In this document: piece by piece, positions 5,490 through 13,712 of the stretch
Numbering within the stretch: the stretch's first letter is position 1
How the letters are laid out: each line of letters opens with the position of its first letter
Origin: CAOJBM01 sp051872535
Lineage (GTDB): Bacteria; Bacillota_I; Bacilli_A; RF39; UBA660
Length of the DNA: 18,374 bases
Direction: 5' to 3'
Assembly (NCBI GenBank): GCA_051872535.1
Contig: JBJEDY010000012.1
Location: 1 to 18,374, forward strand
The notes under the pieces: generated by a model
Databases searched by the model: none
Seen by the model: the letters and a program-made list of their open reading frames with translations, nothing else
What the model was told of the DNA's origin: nothing
Program-made: the position numbers and the translations under genes

Positions 5490-7384
5490 TGTCTTATATT
5501 TGGATAAAATATTCTCCATATAGTGATGGAACAGAAATGACCGACAATATAAATGATTTTACAAAAGTTCATACTTATGAAGCAATTCTTGATAGTTCAA
5601 CAAACACTGATTGGACAGATATTGTTTTTAAAATTAGACATCTTAATGGGTCAGTTCAAATATCTGATATAGAAATAACAATAGACGGTGATTCAACAAA
5701 CTATTATACTGGTGAAAATTTAGATATAACAACTGACGATGTTAATTATTGGGTAACACTATCAGTTAATAATAATTCTAATTTAATAGGTAATCAAATA
5801 AAAGTAAAATTTAATTTTATTGTTTCACAAAGAACAAGAAGTATATATTTTTTAACATTCTTTAATAATGATTGGGATAACTCAAATAATAGATATGATA
5901 TTCCTCTTGATTCTGTTTATATAGGTATATGTGAGGGGCAAGAAAGTCCAACTGAAAGTGACGACAATACAGTTTATACTTGGAAACTATTATCCGAAAA
6001 TGATTTAGGTGAAGGTAGTTCATCACAAGAAACTGCTGGAACAAATATAGAAGAAAACGGGGAAGAATATCAAGATTCTTATTCCTCACCATTATCAACA
6101 GGAACAGGTGAAAGTGGTATTGAAGGAATGTCAGAGGATTCTTGGGGAAATGAAAATTATGGTTTACCGTGTGCATTATATTTTTATTACATGGGTGATG
6201 ATATTAATGCTGGTAATGAATACGAAAATTGGAACACTGAATATACTAACGCAGTTCTTGGAAACTGTTCTGCAATTCAATCAGTTCAATATGTTCCCTT
6301 TTTAAGAAAAGATGATTTAATGCTTAATGCAGTACCATATGATATTGCAAGATTTGGTCAATTACAAGCAAGTCACCCAAAATTAGATTATGCTCCATAT
6401 GTTTATAGAGTAAAAGCATTAACTACTCAAGTAAAAACAATTGGTTCTTTTAATTGTTATACACCTTCTAAATCAATTGGAGGAGCTAGAAACTGGAGAA
6501 ATGAAAGTAGATTATATAATTATCCTTATCAGTTTGCAATGATTACCGACCACTTAAACCCACCTATGGAAATAAAATATCATTTAGTACCTTCATCACA
6601 GGCAACTGTAAAAGTTATTCAAACAATATCAGATAGATGTAGTTATGGATTATATGTTGAAGGTTACAAAGGTGACAATGGTCAATTGGAAGCAATGGTG
6701 AGTGGTGAAGCACATGAACTTCCATGTTCATCATCTGCATATAATCAATGGTTTGCAACAAATAAAAATCAAGTTGCCCAAAATGTAAGAAATATGTCTG
6801 AAACTGCTTTTTTACAAAATGGTAATATAATTGATAACCAAAAGTACAATATATTGAATAGTACGGTTGGTGTAATAGGTAGTGCATTAAGTGGAAATAT
6901 TGGTGGAATGGTTAGTAGTGTTATTGGTGGTTTTCAAAATAATATGAACATGAATTTCCAACAGAGAATGAATAATGTCGGAGTTCAACAACAAGTAGCA
7001 ATGAACTTGGCACAACAACAAGACTTGAGAAACACCCCAAACACAATAATTTCAATGGGTAGTGATGTTTATTATGGACTAGCAAAAGGTGGATTCTCAC
7101 TTGATGTTTACAAGTTTGGTTTAACAAATGAATATAATCAAAAGTTAGGCGACTATTTTGCTATGTATGGTTATAAACAAAATAAAGTTATGAACATCAA
7201 CACACAAAATAGATACTATTACAATTACATTAAAACAGTTGGTGCAAATGTTCAATCAAGTAAAATACCTCGTTCACATTTAGAAGAAATAAAATCAATA
7301 TTAGACAATGGAGTTACCATTTGGCATACTTTCCGTGATGGAGTAACTGTTGGTGATTACTCTATGGATAACAAGGAGGTTTAA
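5489..7384 (+). CDS. Tail knob C-terminal half with added N-terminal binding domain
   Basis: 631 residues. Residues 1-170 are a beta-rich domain with IWIKYSPYSDGTEMTDN at the start and YIGICEGQ...YTWKLL at 144-168, a pattern I associate with clostridial tail and baseplate proteins and probably involved in surface binding. Residues 171-222 are a Ser/Glu/Gly-rich linker. From about 225 to the end (GLPCALYFYYMGDDIN onward, DVYYGLAKGGFSLDVYKFG, YYYNYIKT, DNGVTIWHTFRDGVTVGDYS) the protein matches the C-terminal two thirds of phi29 gp9. Residues 459-482 are hydrophobic and Gly-rich (VGVIGSALSGNIGGMV), fitting the gp9 long loops that plug the tail tube and enter the membrane. gp9-derived parts of the two ORFs sum to about 580 residues, near phi29 gp9's 599. 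Confidence 0.85.
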   Translation: MSYIWIKYSPYSDGTEMTDNINDFTKVHTYEAILDSSTNTDWTDIVFKIRHLNGSVQISDIEITIDGDSTNYYTGENLDITTDDVNYWVTLSVNNNSNLIGNQIKVKFNFIVSQRTRSIYFLTFFNNDWDNSNNRYDIPLDSVYIGICEGQESPTESDDNTVYTWKLLSENDLGEGSSSQETAGTNIEENGEEYQDSYSSPLSTGTGESGIEGMSEDSWGNENYGLPCALYFYYMGDDINAGNEYENWNTEYTNAVLGNCSAIQSVQYVPFLRKDDLMLNAVPYDIARFGQLQASHPKLDYAPYVYRVKALTTQVKTIGSFNCYTPSKSIGGARNWRNESRLYNYPYQFAMITDHLNPPMEIKYHLVPSSQATVKVIQTISDRCSYGLYVEGYKGDNGQLEAMVSGEAHELPCSSSAYNQWFATNKNQVAQNVRNMSETAFLQNGNIIDNQKYNILNSTVGVIGSALSGNIGGMVSSVIGGFQNNMNMNFQQRMNNVGVQQQVAMNLAQQQDLRNTPNTIISMGSDVYYGLAKGGFSLDVYKFGLTNEYNQKLGDYFAMYGYKQNKVMNINTQNRYYYNYIKTVGANVQSSKIPRSHLEEIKSILDNGVTIWHTFRDGVTVGDYSMDNKEV

Positions 7385-7386
7385 AT

Positions 7387-7620
7387 ATGAAAGAAATTGT
7401 TGAAATAATTCAAACAATTGGTTTTCCGATAACAGTATGTATAGCTTGTTTCTATTTTATTCAACAAATAATTAAAGAAAATAGAGAAGATAATAAAAAA
7501 AGAGAGGAAATAATGTTTACTCAACTTACAGATATTACAAGAACATTAGCTGAAATTTCTAAAACATTAGCATTAATAGATGAGAGAATAGAAAAATTGG
7601 AGGAGATAGAACATGAGTAG
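7387..7620 (+). CDS. Putative holin
   Basis: 77 residues: one N-terminal membrane segment (about residues 9-28, TIGFPITVCIACFYFIQQII) followed by a charged region (ENREDNKKREE) and a coiled-coil tail (TLAEISKTLALIDERIEKLE). This layout matches small Firmicutes holins and bacteriocin-release proteins of the BhlA/UviB or YvrJ type. It sits between knob and portal genes, away from the amidase it would serve. An AAGGAGG inside the end of the knob gene gives the ribosome binding site, and its 3' end overlaps the portal gene by eight bases. The family call is from pattern memory; a membrane-anchored accessory tail protein is the main alternative. Confidence 0.6.
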   Translation: MKEIVEIIQTIGFPITVCIACFYFIQQIIKENREDNKKREEIMFTQLTDITRTLAEISKTLALIDERIEKLEEIEHE

Positions 7621-8515
7621 TCAGAAAAGTAATTGGTCAAGAGGTGTTGGATTATTAATAGATGAACAAGTAAATGATAGTAATTTTAATAGATTATTTA
7701 ATTTATTTTCTACATTAGCATTAAATAGATTCACGTGGAACAATTTACCAAAAGGTTTAGAAAGTAGACACATAGAAAATGCATTATTTAGATTTGGTCA
7801 AGCTGGTTTTGTTGACGATAAAGATTTAGGACTTATTTGTTTGCCAGCTTCCCCTAGAGGTTTAAATGTTTATGGAGACCCTACTGAAATATTACTTACA
7901 GGAAATGGATATTCAAAAGAATATAAAGTAAAAGATGTTGTCAGAATAATGAACAATGACTTATGTTATCCTACTATTGTTCACATAAATTATTATGCTG
8001 ATAAAATATCAAGATGTGATAAAGCAATAGATATGAATGTTAGACATCAAAAGACACCATATATTTTAAAAACAACAAAACAAAATGAATTATCAATGAA
8101 GAACTTAATAAATAAAATTGAACGTGATGACTATACAATATTTATAGATGAAAAAATGACTAACGGTGGTGATACTGGTTTAATAGTTGACCAAACATTA
8201 GTACCGTTTGTTGCCGATAAATTACAAGAACATAAGAATAATCTAGTTTGTGAACTTCTTACAATTCTCGGTCTTAATAATAATGATTCAAATAACATGA
8301 AAAAGGAAAGGTTAATAGTTGACGAAGTAAATGCGAATAATCAAGAAATAGAAATGTATCTTGATACTGATTTTAAAAATAGAAAAAAAGCATGTGAAGA
8401 AATAAATGCTAAATTTGGATTAAATATTACAGTTGATAAAGTAAAATATGATTGGGCAAAAGAAATAGAAGCAATAATTCCAAATAATACTTTTGACAAA
8501 GGATTAAAAGATTAA
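7613..8515 (+). CDS. Upper collar (portal/connector) protein, gp10-like
   Basis: 300 residues, close to the 309 of phi29 connector gp10. Typical family features are the N-terminal helical region with LALNRFTWNNLP (35-46), the FGQAGFVDD segment, a central domain with an unstructured stretch near IDEKMTNGGDTG (about 179-190), and KKERLIVDEVNANNQE (about 231-246), which resembles the conserved stretch of the long connector helices. The dodecameric ring would sit at the unique vertex, contact the packaging ATPase and pRNA, and join the lower collar. It overlaps the holin gene by eight bases, with GGAGGAG upstream. Confidence 0.85.
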   Translation: MSSQKSNWSRGVGLLIDEQVNDSNFNRLFNLFSTLALNRFTWNNLPKGLESRHIENALFRFGQAGFVDDKDLGLICLPASPRGLNVYGDPTEILLTGNGYSKEYKVKDVVRIMNNDLCYPTIVHINYYADKISRCDKAIDMNVRHQKTPYILKTTKQNELSMKNLINKIERDDYTIFIDEKMTNGGDTGLIVDQTLVPFVADKLQEHKNNLVCELLTILGLNNNDSNNMKKERLIVDEVNANNQEIEMYLDTDFKNRKKACEEINAKFGLNITVDKVKYDWAKEIEAIIPNNTFDKGLKD

Positions 8516-8527
8516 GGGGTGATAAAA

Positions 8528-8788
8528 ATGAGATTTAATTGTAATATAGAAATAACAGATAAAGAAAAACAAGGTTATATAGAATTTATACAAAATAAAG
8601 AACATAATAAAGAAATTGAATATATAAATGTAATAATTGATGATGAAGGATATGCAAATATTGAATATAAAGTTAATCCTATACCATTTGAAAGGATAAG
8701 AAGAATCACAGGTTATTTAACAGGTACAACTGATACTTGGAATAATGCTAAAAAATCAGAACTAAAAGATAGAGTAAAACATAATTAA
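8528..8788 (+). CDS. Small protein with NrdD-tail-like motif
   Basis: 86 residues from the ATG at 8528, chosen over the GTG at 8519 because AAGGGGTG lies six to seven bases before it. Residues 1-50 are an unrecognised acidic part. The C-terminus RRITGYLTGTTDTWNNAK followed by KSELKDRVKHN (about 59-86) resembles the end of anaerobic ribonucleotide reductase NrdD (…GYL…N.GK..E...RVKH). Similar short proteins recur in Firmicutes phages and mobile elements. The catalytic reductase domain and the Cys residues of NrdD are absent, so it cannot be a reductase. It sits between portal and lower collar genes, so a virion or assembly role is possible. Function unknown. Confidence 0.65.
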   Translation: MRFNCNIEITDKEKQGYIEFIQNKEHNKEIEYINVIIDDEGYANIEYKVNPIPFERIRRITGYLTGTTDTWNNAKKSELKDRVKHN

Positions 8789-8791
8789 AAG

Positions 8792-8839
8792 ATTAAGGGC
8801 TGATTGGCAAAAGGGAATAAGGGCTGATGGGCAGAAGGG
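8792..8839 (+). repeat. Tandem 24-nt repeat before lower-collar gene
   Basis: Two adjacent 24-base units (8792-8815 and 8816-8839) match at 21 of 24 positions, each with AAGGGCTGAT and AAGGG. The first overlaps a copy of the ribosome binding region of the preceding gene: 8784-8804 matches 8503-8523 at 20 of 21 bases. The region therefore offers several purine-rich Shine-Dalgarno-like sites before the true one, GGGAGGTG at about 8837-8844. Confidence 0.8.
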
Positions 8840-8851
8840 AGGTGAGGGATA

Positions 8852-9466
8852 TTGGCTACTTATACAGTTGACATTTACACTATGTTAAAAGATAAAAATT
8901 TTAAATTATTTGATTTTGATTATGACTTTTATGATGAAGCACATAAAAAAGATTTTGAAGAAAAGTTTATTAATGCATATATGTTTAATGAAATAGGATT
9001 TGAAACTGTTGTCAGATTTAAGCATTATCTAAAAGAAAAACTTAACAGAATAGCACCATATTATAAACAACTTTATCAAACTGAACTTCGTTGTTTAGAA
9101 GGTGATATTGATTTTATGCTAAATAAAGATTTACGTGAAACAATAGATGTTATAGGTAATAATAAATCAAACACATCAACTAAATCAACAAGTAGTTCAA
9201 TGAATAAAGAAAGTTATCTTGATAATGGAAATGCTAGTTTATCTTTAACAGATGGTAACATGACCGGTATTTCTTCAACAGAAGGCGATGGAAAAACTGA
9301 TTCAAATATGACAGGTGAAAATAAAGAACAAACTGTTCTTGTAAGTAAGGGTAATATAGGTGTTACTTCATCTGCTGAATTATTAAAACAATGGAGGGCA
9401 GTGTTAATTAATATTGACGAAATGATAATAGAAGAATGTAGAGATTTATTTATGATGATTTATTAA
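8852..9466 (+). CDS. Lower collar protein (gp11-like)
   Basis: 204 residues, shorter than phi29 gp11 (293). The N-terminal half has the family's character: FDFDYDFYDEAHKKDFEEKF (about 20-39), EIGFETVVRFKHYLKEKLN (about 47-65) and IAPYYKQLYQTEL (67-79). A Ser/Thr/Asn/Gly-rich flexible middle (about 100-165) leads to a C-terminal helix pair (ELLKQWRAVLINIDEMIIEE). The protein should form the tail tube beneath the connector, carry the appendages and end at the knob. The start is TTG, supported by the GGGAGGTGAGGG run just upstream; no ATG fits the conserved N-terminus. Confidence 0.85.
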   Translation: MATYTVDIYTMLKDKNFKLFDFDYDFYDEAHKKDFEEKFINAYMFNEIGFETVVRFKHYLKEKLNRIAPYYKQLYQTELRCLEGDIDFMLNKDLRETIDVIGNNKSNTSTKSTSSSMNKESYLDNGNASLSLTDGNMTGISSTEGDGKTDSNMTGENKEQTVLVSKGNIGVTSSAELLKQWRAVLINIDEMIIEECRDLFMMIY

Positions 9467-9479
9467 TGGAGGTGTAATA

Positions 9480-11120
9480 ATGGCAGTTGATAGAACTAAA
9501 TTTCTTGAAACTATTAAACAAATAAGACATTCAATAAATGAAATATCAGTTTATGGGTTAGATGTTTATTCAGCTATTGAACTTTATTATATTCTAGCAA
9601 CAAAACAAAATGAAGTTATAAATGAACTTAATAGATTTGAAGAAGTAACTGACATAGGTTTTGATTATTTATTAAATGATGGAGTAATAGTTGAAGTTAG
9701 AAACAAGTTGGACGAATTAAATGCAAGTGGAGAACTAACACAAATAATAGAGCAACAAGTAGTACCGGACTTATATAATAAATTAAATAATGCAAGAATG
9801 AAGGTAAATGTTAGAGATTACGGAGCAGTAGGGGACGGAACAACAGATGATACAGAAGCTATTAAAAAAGCACTAGCAGAATGTGGTTCACCTTGGGAAG
9901 GTAAACCTAGTATTTTATATTTCCCACATGGTAACTATAGAATGACAGAAGGAATATTAATAACTAAATCTTATATTTCAATAGAAGGTGAAGATTATTC
10001 TAATACAAATTTAATCTTTAAAGGTACATTTAATGCAATTGAACTTAGAGGAACTCAAAAAAGTCAATTGTGGGGAAATTCATTAAAAAGAATAAATATT
10101 GATTGTACTGGTCTTACAGGAAACGGTATACAAACACATAGAACAGGTCTTGAATTTAGAATGGAAGATGTATATGTAATTGGTGCAACTGGTAAAGGTA
10201 TTTACATGAAATCACCATACGATTGTTTATTTAGAAATATAAATGTAAAAAATTGTAGTGATGTAGGAATACATTTAGATGAAGTTACAACAGATGAAGA
10301 TGGTTGGCTTGAAATGTCTTATGTTACAATGGAAAGATGTAGTGTTGTTAGTTGTGGTAGAGAACTTGGAAATAAAATACAATGGCTTATAACTGGTGGT
10401 AATAACATATTCCTTAATGATTGTAAAGCTAATGAAGGTTATATAGGTATATTATTTAATGATAATACTTGGAACGCTAGAATAACTAATTTCTATATGG
10501 ACGGGTTAGAAGGAACAGCTGGGGACGGCAATTATGCACGTGTTTTTGTTGTTGATGGAAGTGGAACAAATGACTTAACATTATCTAATGTTTATACATG
10601 GAATACTGGTCATATACTTCACGTGAAACAAGCAACAAGTATTAGTTGTAGTAACTTAAGTAGAAATAAATGGGATACTTACGGAACTGGAAAAGAAATG
10701 ATAAAAATTGAGGATACTTTTAAAGGGAAGTTATTACTTGATGGAAAACATTATACAGTATCAGCAAGTGAAGAACAACGTTTACACTATTACTCACCAC
10801 TACAAATACAAGGACAAAGTGCTATTGATTGTTTTGTAAAAGAAGTAACACGTGAATTTTATAGTGGAGGAAATAAAATAGCTTGGGAATATACAGGCTA
10901 TAAAACTATAATTTACGCTACTGCTGAAATAACATCTTCTAAAAATAAAATGAAATGTAAAACAGGAAATGTATGTCATCTAACACCTCATGTTCAATTT
11001 AGTGGTGGATATGCAGTTTGTTATCTTGAATTACCGGACGGTGAAATTGCTGATGAAACTGCTGATATTACTGTAAGGTTTTTTATTGTCGCTGAAAATG
11101 ATAAAAGAGGTGACTATTAA
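9480..11120 (+). CDS. Neck appendage / tailspike with pectate-lyase-like fold (gp12-like)
   Basis: 546 residues. Residues 1-55 (KFLETIKQIRHSINEISVYG and on) form an anchor module shared with the broken gene that follows. A helical linker runs to about 105. VNVRDYGAVGDGTTDDTEAI (109-128) is the classic start of a pectate-lyase-3 right-handed beta helix, which continues to roughly residue 400 with repeating Asn/Gly turns. The C-terminal 140 residues are beta-rich and may bind receptors or trimerise. It is the counterpart of phi29 gp12, the appendage that recognises and hydrolyses wall teichoic acid. The substrate here is unknown. GGAGGTG precedes the ATG and the gene overlaps the next by TAATG. 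Confidence 0.8.
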   Translation: MAVDRTKFLETIKQIRHSINEISVYGLDVYSAIELYYILATKQNEVINELNRFEEVTDIGFDYLLNDGVIVEVRNKLDELNASGELTQIIEQQVVPDLYNKLNNARMKVNVRDYGAVGDGTTDDTEAIKKALAECGSPWEGKPSILYFPHGNYRMTEGILITKSYISIEGEDYSNTNLIFKGTFNAIELRGTQKSQLWGNSLKRINIDCTGLTGNGIQTHRTGLEFRMEDVYVIGATGKGIYMKSPYDCLFRNINVKNCSDVGIHLDEVTTDEDGWLEMSYVTMERCSVVSCGRELGNKIQWLITGGNNIFLNDCKANEGYIGILFNDNTWNARITNFYMDGLEGTAGDGNYARVFVVDGSGTNDLTLSNVYTWNTGHILHVKQATSISCSNLSRNKWDTYGTGKEMIKIEDTFKGKLLLDGKHYTVSASEEQRLHYYSPLQIQGQSAIDCFVKEVTREFYSGGNKIAWEYTGYKTIIYATAEITSSKNKMKCKTGNVCHLTPHVQFSGGYAVCYLELPDGEIADETADITVRFFIVAENDKRGDY

Positions 11121-11855
11121 TGATAAATGAAAATATATTAACCGAGTTAAAACAACTAAAACAATCTATTGAGGAAGTAAGTGTTTATGATTTAAACGTT
11201 TACTCCTCTATGGAGTTATACTCAAGAGTTGCTGAAAAAATTAACGAACTAATAAAAGAAGTAATGACATATCAAGGTTTACTTAATGAAGAACTTTTAA
11301 AAGAAATTGATAATATTAATAATTTTTTAAATGAAAGATTAGATGAAACTAATAATTTTTAGATGAAAGATTAGATGAAACTAATAATTTTTAGATAGAA
11401 GATTAGATAATATTATTAATGAATTAAATTCGCAAATTGAACAAAAAGTAAATAAAAATCAAGGAACAGAGTATGCTGGTAATTATTTAGGAATTGCCGA
11501 AGATGGGAATGTTACAATAGAGCAAGAAGTATCTAATGAAAATATATATGTATTCTTAGGTGATTCAATTCCTACTTTTGACAGTAATACTGGAGGAATA
11601 GGAGCTATACCTGATTATATGCAGAATATTATAGGAGGTACATGGCACAATTTTGGCATAGGTGGAACTTCTATAATATCAGCAAACGAACAATTGAAGA
11701 AAACTTGTTACGAAGAAGGAGTTAGGTTTGTTGATTTGTTCGGAGAAATGGAAATCAATCAAGCTAATAGAACTACATTTTTATATGACAGAACACACCC
11801 AAATGCAAATGGTAAAGAACGTTATAGTGAGTGCTTGGCTAAACATATTTACTAA
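11120..11855 (+). pseudogene. Broken second appendage with SGNH hydrolase remnant
   Basis: One former gene now split over three frames. Residues 1-80 read from 11120 to a TAG at 11362 and start with an anchor like that of the upstream appendage (ELKQLKQSIEEVSVYDLNVY). A repeat NNFLDERLDET is then interrupted where a T6 tract became T5 in both copies of a 32-base tandem repeat. Adding one T to each copy restores one frame of 245 codons. That frame carries VFLGDS (SGNH block I, Ser codon at 11565) and DRTHP (block V, about 11788-11802), but only about 80 residues separate them and the central G-x-N-D block is missing. So an internal deletion is likely as well. The intact upstream appendage may have replaced it. 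Confidence 0.75.
11331..11394 (+). repeat. 32-nt perfect tandem repeat causing frameshift
   Basis: Two identical 32-base units (11331-11362, 11363-11394) are followed by a diverged partial third from 11395. The natural unit would be 33 bases (11 codons), since the preceding copy has six T residues where these have five. Each unit therefore shifts the frame by one. Confidence 0.9.
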
Positions 11856-11875
11856 TATAATAATGAGGTGATAAA

Positions 11876-12586
11876 ATGGAAATTAAAAGAGATATAAAGG
11901 CAAGTTCAAGAAACTATACTGCTTGTAGTTCAAGAACTATAAAATATATTGTTATTCATGGAACTGGTCATGTAGCACCTTGTAAAAACTTTTGTTTAAA
12001 TTTAAAAAATAATAAATGCAGTGGTTCTGCTCATTATTTTGTAGGGGACGGAGAAATACGTCAGCCTATTGATGATAATAATATTGCATGGCACGTAGGA
12101 AACCCAAAAGGTGCTTATAAGGTGAAAATGTCTGATGTAAAGAACTCTAACAGTATAGGAATTGAAATGTGTGAAACTAATGTTAATACTGGAAATGTTA
12201 CACATGAAACAATTAAATTAACTGGTCAACTGGTTAGAATGTTAATGAAAAAATATAATATACCTACAAGTAGAGTTATAAGACATTTTGATGTATTAAG
12301 TAAACCTTGCCCAACAGGTTTTCTAACTGATAGTAAATGGAAAACACTTAAACAACAGTTAGTAAATGAAGAAGTTAGTGAAACAGTAACAGATAAAAAC
12401 TTTCTTGTAAAAGTTACATGTGATACATTAAATTGCAGAAATGGAGCTGGTACTAACTATCCAATTGTTAGACAAATAAACAAAGGAACTGTTATAACAA
12501 TTGTTGCCCAAAGTGGTAATTGGTACAAAGCAAAGATGGGTTACTGGATAAATAAAAATTACGTGAATTTTATTCGATATGTATAA
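11876..12586 (+). CDS. N-acetylmuramoyl-L-alanine amidase endolysin
   Basis: 236 residues. Residues 18-160 form an amidase-2 domain with zinc ligands His28 (YIVIHGTGH), His137 (IRHFD) and Cys145 (KPCPTG), plus IGIEMCET at 94-101. Residues 177-234 are a bacterial SH3 domain (VTCDTLNCRNGAGTNYPIVR, then WYKAKMGYWINKNYV), likely the wall-binding module. There is no signal peptide, so export would depend on a holin, probably the one at 7387. The gene is last in the plus-strand operon, with GAGGTG upstream and a strong terminator after it. The clustering of Cys at 17, 36, 40 and 48 is unusual for an amidase N-terminal region and could form extra metal or disulfide contacts. Confidence 0.9.
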   Translation: MEIKRDIKASSRNYTACSSRTIKYIVIHGTGHVAPCKNFCLNLKNNKCSGSAHYFVGDGEIRQPIDDNNIAWHVGNPKGAYKVKMSDVKNSNSIGIEMCETNVNTGNVTHETIKLTGQLVRMLMKKYNIPTSRVIRHFDVLSKPCPTGFLTDSKWKTLKQQLVNEEVSETVTDKNFLVKVTCDTLNCRNGAGTNYPIVRQINKGTVITIVAQSGNWYKAKMGYWINKNYVNFIRYV

Positions 12587-12651
12587 CCATAATAATAGTA
12601 GTAATGTAATCTCAATAGTTAAAAATAATAGTTGGTCATATCACTAATTAA

Positions 12652-12689
12652 CCCCAAACAGATTGGTAACCTGTTTGGGGAACTTTTTT
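12652..12689. terminator. Intrinsic terminator between convergent operons
   Basis: Stem CCCCAAACAG (12652-12661) / CTGTTTGGGG (12671-12680), nine-base loop, then AAC and six T residues on the plus strand. It ends the late operon. Minus-strand transcripts would also form the stem, but only a short weak T-run (TTAATTAG) follows, so function is best for the plus direction. The rest of 12587-12693 holds no gene. Confidence 0.85.
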
Positions 12690-12693
12690 ATAC

Positions 12694-13704
12694 TTATATA
12701 AATGGTAAAACCCGTTCTTGCATAATCTTTTTAACCTCTTGTGAAGAATAAAATAATGTGCCGTTTGCATTGGCTCTAAAAACCTGTAATACACAATCAT
12801 AATCAAGTTTAACTTTTCTTAAAAATAAAAATCCCTCACATAAATCAGTTAATTGAACGGCAAACTGATTTTTTCTAGTAATGTCAACTAATTCATCACA
12901 GAATAAACCACCACTAGATAGATTTTGCCATACGGCAATTTTGAATCCTTCTGTTAAAAAAGTACACATATATTTATATCTATCATTACCACGTTCTCTT
13001 ATAAAATCATCTGTATCCTCAAGAGGTTTATTTTCAACAACATAATCACCATATGGTGTTCCTTCAATTAATTGCCCAAACTTTGATTTTATTTTGTTTT
13101 CTTTAAATCCTTCATCACTAAACATTTCCAAACAAATAAGACCATTTTTAAATGTTTGGAATCTTTTATTTGGGTTAGGTACTATGTCAAAGAATGTAAA
13201 TAAAGGATTTACAAAAGATACAGCATTCCCCATTATTAAAAGTCTTACATTGTTTCTAGTTCTTGCAATTGTTTCGTATAAATCAAGAAGTAAGTTTACT
13301 TCATTTTTAAGGTATCTATTATATGTTGTTTTAGTTAAAATATATTCATCAAATACAATTAATTTAACCAAAGGGTAACTAGCAGATTTTTTATTACTAG
13401 ATGTAGATAATGCTATAAAGTGCACTACTTCTTCACCGTCAATAAATCCTATGTCGCCCTCTATCTTATAATCGTGATTGGGATATTTTAATTTAATATC
13501 ATTCCAATATGTCCCCTTTACTTCATCTATTTCAACTCTTGTCCTTCTTACATAAACTGCTTGAGATTTATCTTTTTCATAATTTTTTATTATTTTTTCT
13601 TTTGCACTAAATGATTTACCATTTCCACGTGGACTTAATACAATAGACATTAAAGCATTATGCGACAATAATCTATTCGGATTATACCACTCAAAATCAC
13701 CCAT
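12694..13704 (-). CDS. DNA packaging ATPase (gp16-like)
   Basis: 336 residues against 332 in phi29 gp16. The Walker A loop is SPRGNGKS (24-31) and the Walker B is LIVFDE with Asp119/Glu120, at nearly the same positions as in phi29. A sensor-like stretch follows (RLLIMGNA, 154-161). The C-terminal part should hold the nucleic-acid-binding domain. It powers DNA entry into the prohead as a ring motor and in phi29 binds the connector through pRNA. It lies just after the polymerase gene in the replication operon, not with the late genes as in phi29. The ATG has AGGTG upstream. Confidence 0.9.
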   Translation of the reverse strand: MGDFEWYNPNRLLSHNALMSIVLSPRGNGKSFSAKEKIIKNYEKDKSQAVYVRRTRVEIDEVKGTYWNDIKLKYPNHDYKIEGDIGFIDGEEVVHFIALSTSSNKKSASYPLVKLIVFDEYILTKTTYNRYLKNEVNLLLDLYETIARTRNNVRLLIMGNAVSFVNPLFTFFDIVPNPNKRFQTFKNGLICLEMFSDEGFKENKIKSKFGQLIEGTPYGDYVVENKPLEDTDDFIRERGNDRYKYMCTFLTEGFKIAVWQNLSSGGLFCDELVDITRKNQFAVQLTDLCEGFLFLRKVKLDYDCVLQVFRANANGTLFYSSQEVKKIMQERVLPFI

Positions 13705-13712
13705 TTTATCAC

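Noticed and set aside
5862..6176. Minus-strand ORF of 104 codons opposite the knob gene
   Set aside because: It is His/Leu/Tyr-rich in the way typical of the complement of Asn-rich coding sequence, without a ribosome site or neighbours on that strand.
3873..7384. Intein or intron interrupting gp9
   Set aside because: The inserted sequence is lysozyme plus M23 peptidase plus a beta domain, with no intein splice motifs, homing endonuclease or group I intron features.
8784..8839. CRISPR-like repeat array
   Set aside because: Only two adjacent 24-base units without spacers, embedded in a ribosome-binding region.
11619..11855. Independent 78-codon gene
   Set aside because: Its coding frame continues upstream to the GDS motif with no ribosome site at 11619. 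It is the 3' part of the broken appendage gene.
13094..13378. Plus-strand ORF of 94 codons opposite the packaging ATPase
   Set aside because: It lies wholly antisense to a gene with clear Walker motifs, has no Shine-Dalgarno site and reads as low-complexity shadow sequence.
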